Shown here in pieces: positions 59,700 through 64,000 of a DNA stretch of 64,000 nucleotides. The DNA is from Arthrobacter psychrochitiniphilus. GTDB taxonomy: Bacteria; Actinomycetota; Actinomycetes; Actinomycetales; Micrococcaceae. Where the stretch lies: assembly GCF_003185915.1 (NCBI RefSeq), contig NZ_QHLZ01000007.1, forward strand, positions 124,001 to 188,000. The letters run 5' to 3'. The notes beneath the pieces are model-generated. The model was not told the origin of the DNA and did no database searches. It was given only the letters and a program-made list of their open reading frames with translations. The position numbers and the translations under genes were made by a program. The first letter of the stretch is position 1. Every line of letters begins with the position of its first letter.

Positions 59700-59759
59700 G
59701 GAGACCGTTGTTAAGATTGGAGGCCTGTGCACCTGCCTCAAATCTTAACAACGGACTCC
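59700..59759. repeat. Dispersed palindromic element, copy 2
   Basis: 25-base arms (59700-59724 and 59735-59759) pair with two mismatches around 10 bases. The arm core GTTGTTAAGATTGGAG and 9 of the 14 central bases match the element at 8410-8467. It lies between the MBL gene and rph. Confidence 0.75.
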
Positions 59760-59791
59760 GAAGACCGCGGCAGCCCGTGCACGCGAGGCTA

Positions 59792-59797
59792 TAGGCT
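59792..59797 (+). promoter_or_regulatory. -10 box of rph (leaderless)
   Basis: TAGGCT ends 7 bases before the ATG at 59805; the same hexamer and spacing occur before 43151. Confidence 0.5.
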
Positions 59798-59804
59798 GGT
59801 ATGC

Positions 59805-60545
59805 ATGACAACAAATGAAACACTGCGCGCCGACGGCCGCAGCAATGACCAGCTCCGCGACATCACCATCACCCGCGGCTGGTCCAAGCAGGCCGAAGGT
59901 TCGGCCCTCATTGAATTCGGCAACACCCGGGTCCTGTGCACCGCGTCTCTGACCCCCGGTGTGCCGCGCTGGCTCAAGGGCGAAGGTACCGGCTGGGTCA
60001 CGGCCGAATACGCCATGCTGCCGCGCGCCACCAACACCCGCAACTCCCGTGAATCAGTCAAGGGCAAAATTGGCGGGCGCACCCACGAGATCTCCCGCTT
60101 GATTGGACGCTCCTTGCGCTCCATCATCGATACCAAGGCCCTGGGTGAAAACACCATAGTCCTGGACTGTGACGTTCTGCAGGCCGACGGCGGCACCCGC
60201 ACCGCCGCGATCACCGGCGCCTACGTGGCCCTCGCCGACGCGATTGCCTACGCCAAGGAAAACAAGCTGATTGCCAAGAACGCAAACCCGCTGATTGACA
60301 CCGTCTCCGCCATCTCCGTAGGCATCATCGACGGCGTTCCCATGCTGGATCTGCCCTACGTTGAGGACGTCCGCGCAGAGACGGACATGAATGTTGTTGT
60401 CACCGGCTCGGGTAAGTTCGTTGAGGTTCAAGGCACCGCGGAAGGCGCCCCGTTTGACCGCGATGAGCTCAATCAGCTCCTGGATTTGGCCCTGCTGGGC
60501 ACCACGGAACTGTCCCGTATCCAGCGCGAAACCCTCGCCAACTAA
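59805..60545 (+). CDS. rph: Ribonuclease PH
   Basis: Phosphorolytic 3'-5' exoribonuclease that trims tRNA 3' ends. [15 protein letters not shown] at the start, the phosphate-binding arginines in [31 protein letters not shown] region, and [16 protein letters not shown] are all present. 246 residues. The stop overlaps the rdgB ATG by one base. Confidence 0.97.
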   Translation: MTTNETLRADGRSNDQLRDITITRGWSKQAEGSALIEFGNTRVLCTASLTPGVPRWLKGEGTGWVTAEYAMLPRATNTRNSRESVKGKIGGRTHEISRLIGRSLRSIIDTKALGENTIVLDCDVLQADGGTRTAAITGAYVALADAIAYAKENKLIAKNANPLIDTVSAISVGIIDGVPMLDLPYVEDVRAETDMNVVVTGSGKFVEVQGTAEGAPFDRDELNQLLDLALLGTTELSRIQRETLAN

Positions 60546-61165
60546 TGGCGCCCAAGCTCATCCTCGCCACCCACAACCAGGGTAAGTTGCGTGAGCTCCG
60601 GGAGCTGCTGCGGGGCCAGATCCCGGGCCTGGACGTTGATACTGACGTGCTCGACGCCGGAGCCATCCACGCCCCGGATGTTGCCGAAACAGGGGTCACC
60701 TTCGCAGATAACGCACGTCTTAAGGCTCATGCCGTGGCGCAATTCAGTGGCGTCTTGGCCATTGCTGATGACTCCGGACTGGCCGTGGATGTCCTGGGCG
60801 GGGCCCCGGGGATCTTCTCGGCCCGCTGGGCAGGGACGCATGGAGATGACACGGCGAACCTGAATCTGCTGCTCGCTCAGCTTTCCGACATCAGTGCCGA
60901 ACACCGCAGCGCACGTTTTGTTTGCGCCGCGGCACTAGCCAGTGCAGACGGGTCCTTGGATGTTGTGGAAGAGGGAACTCTTGAGGGAACTTTGCTCAGT
61001 GTTCCCCGCGGCGAGGGCGGTTTTGGATACGATCCCATCTTGGCGCCCTCAGGGCTGGAGGTCTCCTGCGCCGAGCTAAGCAGCGCGGAAAAGAACGCCA
61101 TCAGCCACCGCGGCAATGCCTTCCGCGCACTGCTGCCGCACATAGTGAAGGCACTCTCCCACTGA
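60545..61165 (+). CDS. rdgB: Non-canonical purine NTP pyrophosphatase
   Basis: XTP/dITP diphosphatase that removes deaminated purine nucleotides. LATHNQGKLRELRELL, the catalytic-aspartate segment ADDSGLAVDVLGGAPG and GFGYDPIL are intact. 206 residues. It is coupled to rph. Confidence 0.96.
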   Translation: MAPKLILATHNQGKLRELRELLRGQIPGLDVDTDVLDAGAIHAPDVAETGVTFADNARLKAHAVAQFSGVLAIADDSGLAVDVLGGAPGIFSARWAGTHGDDTANLNLLLAQLSDISAEHRSARFVCAAALASADGSLDVVEEGTLEGTLLSVPRGEGGFGYDPILAPSGLEVSCAELSSAEKNAISHRGNAFRALLPHIVKALSH

Positions 61166-61244
61166 ATCTCGCCGCCACGGCGACTGCAGGCGCTGAGAAT
61201 TCAGGCGCTGCGAATGCAAGTGGTGGGAAATAGAGGTGGAAAAA

Positions 61245-61282
61245 CGAAGGCGACCCCGGGCTGATGCCCGGGGTCGCCTTCG
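61245..61282 (-). terminator. Terminator of dedA
   Basis: A perfect 17-bp stem with a TGAT loop, followed on the minus strand by a short T-run. It may also stop rdgB transcripts. Confidence 0.85.
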
Positions 61283-61296
61283 TGGTGGTGGAAGAA

Positions 61297-62016
61297 CTAC
61301 GCCTGTGAAGCCCTCTTCTTATTGCGCTTGATCATGGCCTTAATGAATTCAATGCCGATGGGAATGACCGAGAGGGCCACGATGCCGATGAAAATTATGT
61401 CCAGGTTTTTTTGGACCCAGGGGAAATTGTCACCCAAGACGTAGCCGAGGTAGGTGACGCCGCCGGCCCAAGCAACGGCACCAATGGCGTTGAAGATCAG
61501 GAACTTGCGCATATCCATCTTGGCCACGCCCACAATGACGGGGACAAAGGTGCGGACAATGGGGACGAAGCGGGCCAGAATCAGGGCCTTGCCGCCGTGC
61601 TTTTCAAAGAAGGCGTGAGCACTCTCAACGTGCTGCCTCTTGAACAGTTTGGATTCTGGTTTGTTAAAGATGGCGGGGCCGGCCTTGTAACCGATGTAGT
61701 AGCCCAGCTGGTTTCCAAGGAAACCTGAAACAATCAGCATTCCCATGAGCACCCAAATGTTGACGGGCATACCGCCGGTGCTCACCAGCAGGCCTGCCGT
61801 AAAGAGCAGAGAATCGCCGGGTAGGAAGAAACCCACCAGCAGGCCAGTCTCGGCAAAGATGATGGCGCAGGCAATGATGACCACCCAAAAACCAAGTGCC
61901 GGGTGGTCCAACATGTTCATGGGGTCCAGCCAGTCGGGCAGGATGCCGAGGGACGGCACGGCCCCGTGTCCCACGAGCGCGGGCAGGGCGGAGGCACTCA
62001 ATGCAGTAAGTATCAC
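61297..62016 (-). CDS. DedA family membrane protein
   Basis: 239 residues with the VTT/SNARE-associated DedA domain: FAETGLLVGFFLPGDSLLF near residue 54 with the conserved glutamate, NQLGYYIGYKAGP, and FVPIVRTFVPVIVG with the essential arginine. DedA proteins flip polyprenyl phosphates or phospholipids. The GTG at 62016 lies 6 bases after a TAATCT box, so the message is probably leaderless. Confidence 0.92.
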   Translation of the reverse strand: MILTALSASALPALVGHGAVPSLGILPDWLDPMNMLDHPALGFWVVIIACAIIFAETGLLVGFFLPGDSLLFTAGLLVSTGGMPVNIWVLMGMLIVSGFLGNQLGYYIGYKAGPAIFNKPESKLFKRQHVESAHAFFEKHGGKALILARFVPIVRTFVPVIVGVAKMDMRKFLIFNAIGAVAWAGGVTYLGYVLGDNFPWVQKNLDIIFIGIVALSVIPIGIEFIKAMIKRNKKRASQA

Positions 62017-62022
62017 GATCCA

Positions 62023-62028
62023 AGATTA
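62023..62028 (-). promoter_or_regulatory. -10 box of dedA
   Basis: TAATCT on the minus strand, 6 bases before GTG 62016. Confidence 0.45.
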
Positions 62029-62075
62029 CGTTACTTCCCTGTGCGATATCTCCACCCTTGGGACGATCTTTGGGG

Positions 62076-62103
62076 TTGACAGTCACCACTATGGTCGTAT
62101 GGT
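62076..62103 (+). promoter_or_regulatory. Promoter of the gntR-ABC operon
   Basis: Consensus TTGACA (62076-62081), 16 bases, TATGGT (62098-62103). The predicted transcription start coincides with an ATG at 62111. Confidence 0.75.
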
Positions 62104-62123
62104 TAGTTACATGAGTAATGAAC
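62102..62123 (+). promoter_or_regulatory. Candidate GntR operator
   Basis: Imperfect dyad GTTAGTTAC-ATGA-GTAATGAAC, 7 of 9 positions symmetric, spanning the end of the -10 box and the predicted transcription start. It is placed for autorepression by the GntR protein encoded just downstream. Confidence 0.55.
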
Positions 62124-62176
62124 CAACGAGGTTAGCGGTGGTCCTCGGGAACTGGGCGAAGGTGGTGGCTGCGTGA
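62111..62176 (+). CDS. Leaderless 21-codon leader ORF
   Basis: ATG at the predicted +1 of a consensus promoter, 21 sense codons, and a TGA (62174-62176) that overlaps the GTG start of gntR by 4 bases. The peptide begins MSNEPTRLAVVL and has no known motif. The GntR gene lacks its own strong ribosome binding site, so translation of this ORF could deliver ribosomes to it. Confidence 0.55.
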   Translation: MSNEPTRLAVVLGNWAKVVAA

Positions 62177-62604
62177 TTGATGACAGCAAGCCGATCTTTG
62201 TACAGATCGCGGAATTGATTGAGAACAACATTGTTGAGGGCGTGCTCGCTGAAGAAGCCCAAGTGCCCTCCACCAATGAGTTCGCTGCCTTTCACCGGAT
62301 CAACCCGGCCACCGCCGCGAAAGGTGTGAACCGGCTAGTTGATGACGGAATTCTTTATAAGAAGCGAGGCATTGGCATGTTTGTTGCTACCGGCGCGCGG
62401 GAGATCCTCATGAGCCGTCGCCGGGAAGTCTTTTACGAACAATTCCTCCAGCCGTTGGCCAGAGAGGCTCGCAAGCTGGGGATCGACGGCGTACAACTAG
62501 CGGCGATGCTTGCCAGGGAACAGATGCTGGCCAGGGAACCAGAGCTGGCCCCGCATGAACCGGCTCGGGGCAGCACAGCACAGTTAAAGGAAGGCGCATT
62601 GTGA
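62173..62604 (+). CDS. GntR family regulator, YtrA subfamily
   Basis: 143 residues. Residues 1-75 are the winged helix-turn-helix (PIFVQIAELIENNIVEG; STNEFAAFHRINPATAAKGVNRLVDDGILYKKRGIGMFV). The short C-terminal part with no large ligand domain is typical of the YtrA subfamily, whose members repress an adjacent ABC transporter operon. GTG start overlaps the leader ORF, and its own stop overlaps the ABC gene by 4 bases. It likely represses its own operon through the dyad at 62102-62123. Confidence 0.9.
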   Translation: MIDDSKPIFVQIAELIENNIVEGVLAEEAQVPSTNEFAAFHRINPATAAKGVNRLVDDGILYKKRGIGMFVATGAREILMSRRREVFYEQFLQPLAREARKLGIDGVQLAAMLAREQMLAREPELAPHEPARGSTAQLKEGAL

Positions 62605-63554
62605 GTACAACAGTTGTCAGCATGGAAAACGTGTCCAAGGCCTACAAGGACGTCATGGCCCTTGACGGAGTCAGTCTCAGACTCGAACAGGACAAAATTT
62701 ACGGCCTGCTGGGACGCAACGGCGCAGGCAAGACCACGCTCATGTCTGTGTTGACGGCACAGGGATTCGCCAGCTCGGGGGAGTTTAGCGTCTTCGGGGA
62801 ACAACCCCATGAAAACGAAAAGGTGCTGAGCCGGATCTGTTTCATCAGGGAATCGCAGAAGTATCCCGATGACTTCAAGCCCTTCCACGCGTTCAAGGCC
62901 GCAGCCATCTTCTACAAGGACTGGGATAACGCTCTGGCCCTGCAATTGGCCAAGGACTTCCAATTGCCCATGAAGCGGCGGATCAAGAAGCTCTCGCGCG
63001 GTCAGCTCTCAGCCGTGGGCGTCATTATCGGCTTGGCCTCGCGGGCCGAACTGACTTTTTTTGATGAGCCTTACCTGGGGTTGGACGCCGTGGCCCGCCA
63101 GCTCTTCTACGACAGCCTGCTGGCCGACTACTCCGAGTTTCCACGCACCATTGTTTTGTCCTCCCATCTCATTGATGAGGTGGCCAATCTGCTCGAACAC
63201 GTGATCGTGATCGACAAGGGCAAAATCATCGTGGACGACGATGCCGAGAACCTCCGCGGCTCGGCCTTTAGTGTCGCCGGTCCGGCAGCCCGCGTTGAAT
63301 CCTTCGCAGCAGCCCGGGCGGTGCTCCACCGCGAAGGGATCGGGGCGCTGCTTTCGCTGACGGTCGAGGGTGTGCTGAGCCAGGCCGAACGCCGGGAAGC
63401 GGCAGAACTTGGTTTGGAAGTTGGGCCCGTCTCGCTGCAGCAGCTCGTCATCAAAAAAACGCTCGATGCCGGCATTGCCGGCGTCCCCGATGGGGCAAGG
63501 GAAGAAACAGCCAAGGCAGCAAGGAAGAGCAGCCGGATGGGAGCATCACAATGA
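62601..63554 (+). CDS. ABC transporter ATP-binding protein, GntR-linked
   Basis: 317 residues. Walker A GRNGAGKTT near residue 37, a signature LSRGQLSAVG, Walker B LTFFDEPYLGLDA and the switch histidine in LSSHLIDE. The last ~100 residues form an extra domain. With a YtrA-type regulator this resembles operons that respond to cell-envelope stress or antimicrobial peptides, by analogy with ytr of Bacillus; the ligand here is not known. It overlaps both neighbours by 4 bases. Confidence 0.9.
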   Translation: MSTTVVSMENVSKAYKDVMALDGVSLRLEQDKIYGLLGRNGAGKTTLMSVLTAQGFASSGEFSVFGEQPHENEKVLSRICFIRESQKYPDDFKPFHAFKAAAIFYKDWDNALALQLAKDFQLPMKRRIKKLSRGQLSAVGVIIGLASRAELTFFDEPYLGLDAVARQLFYDSLLADYSEFPRTIVLSSHLIDEVANLLEHVIVIDKGKIIVDDDAENLRGSAFSVAGPAARVESFAAARAVLHREGIGALLSLTVEGVLSQAERREAAELGLEVGPVSLQQLVIKKTLDAGIAGVPDGAREETAKAARKSSRMGASQ

Positions 63555-64000
63555 ACCGTGCAGTGGGAGTTGCCAAAATGCAGCTCATAAGCAAGTGGAC
63601 CTTCTTGGGCATTCCAGCGCTCATTATTGGGGTCTCCTTCGCCTTCAGCCTTCTCATCTGGGCCATGATCCCGGATTCGGTGGGGACCAAATACTCAGGT
63701 GCCGGCCAGGCAGTCATGTGGTATTTCTTTGGTCTGGGCATCCAGTCATTGACCTACACATTCCCGTTTTCCCAGGGCCTGAGCATCAGCCGGCGCAACT
63801 TCTTCTTTGGCACCGTGGGATTGTTCGCCGTTATTGCCGCCAGCATTTCGGTGCTCTACGTGCTTTTGGGGTTCGTGGAGGCAGCCACCAATGGTTGGGG
63901 ATTGCAGGGGCAGATGTTCAGCCTCGGCTGGGTCTCCGAGCAGCCCTGGGGTGGGCAGCTGTTCTTCTACTTCGTGGTGATGATGTTCCTTTTCCTGGCA
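63551..64000 (+). CDS. ABC permease, GntR-linked (partial, cut by window end)
   Basis: At least 150 residues with four hydrophobic segments so far (TFLGIPALIIGVSFAFSLLIWA; VMWYFFGLGIQSLTYTFPF; GTVGLFAVIAASISVLYVLLGF; LFFYFVVMMFLFLA). It begins with ATG overlapping the ATPase stop by 4 bases and is the membrane partner of that ATPase. The C-terminus lies outside the window. Confidence 0.75.
   Translation, partial: MNRAVGVAKMQLISKWTFLGIPALIIGVSFAFSLLIWAMIPDSVGTKYSGAGQAVMWYFFGLGIQSLTYTFPFSQGLSISRRNFFFGTVGLFAVIAASISVLYVLLGFVEAATNGWGLQGQMFSLGWVSEQPWGGQLFFYFVVMMFLFLA

Overview
The window reads as chromosomal DNA of a moderately high-GC actinobacterium of the family Micrococcaceae, Arthrobacter-like. 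The basis is gene content and order: argS-lysA-hom-thrC-thrB-rho-prfA-prmC-tsaC, then a wecA-type gene, the complete F1Fo ATP synthase operon and a DUF2550 gene; nucS; clpS-DUF2017-murI-MBL-rph-rdgB; and DUF3039. No rRNA, insertion sequence, prophage or CRISPR array was seen. There is one tRNA gene, tRNA-Arg(CCG).

Layout. 1-8.4 kb is accessory: a frameshifted carboxymuconolactone decarboxylase, an MFS transporter with a sulfatase, a doubly damaged glycosyltransferase, a GH1 beta-glucosidase, tRNA-Arg and a CynX-type MFS transporter. 8.5-21 kb is core: arginyl-tRNA synthetase, lysine and threonine biosynthesis, Rho, RF1 with its methyltransferase PrmC, and a tRNA threonylcarbamoyladenosine enzyme. 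21-21.6 kb is a decayed stretch holding the start of a dihydrofolate-reductase-like gene. 21.6-27.6 kb is a surface-glycopolymer locus: two GT2 enzymes and an epimerase on the minus strand, diverging from a CapD-type dehydratase and a polyprenyl-phosphate sugar-1-phosphate transferase. 27.7-36.2 kb is the ATP synthase operon. 36.3-40.3 kb is a membrane esterase coupled to an MprF-type aminoacyl-phosphatidylglycerol synthase. 40.4-52.4 kb holds cold-shock protein, nagA, nucS, hydrolases, an AI-2E family protein, a large three-helix membrane protein, a YbbN-like thioredoxin-fold protein, an ABC exporter and nagB. 52.6-61.2 kb holds DUF3039, a helicase, NAD salvage (pncA, pncB), clpS, murI, rph and rdgB. 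The right edge holds dedA and a GntR-ABC transporter operon cut off by the window end.

The signals that gene names do not explain are these. (1) About a dozen genes have a TAnnnT -10 box ending 6-7 bases before the start codon, which predicts leaderless mRNAs and decides several starts. (2) A TTGACA promoter drives a leaderless 21-codon ORF whose stop overlaps the start of the gntR gene, with a dyad across the transcription start. (3) Two related palindromes of about 60 bp lie 51 kb apart. (4) A 63-bp hairpin-bearing unit is tandemly repeated in frame in the prmC 5' end, and smaller in-frame or gene-end tandem repeats occur in thrB, after the DUF2550 gene and in the 779-residue membrane protein gene. 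(5) A perfect 32-bp palindrome separates atpA from atpG. No wholly new enzymatic system was recognised; the strongest candidates for new biology are the leader-ORF/GntR switch and the repeat families.
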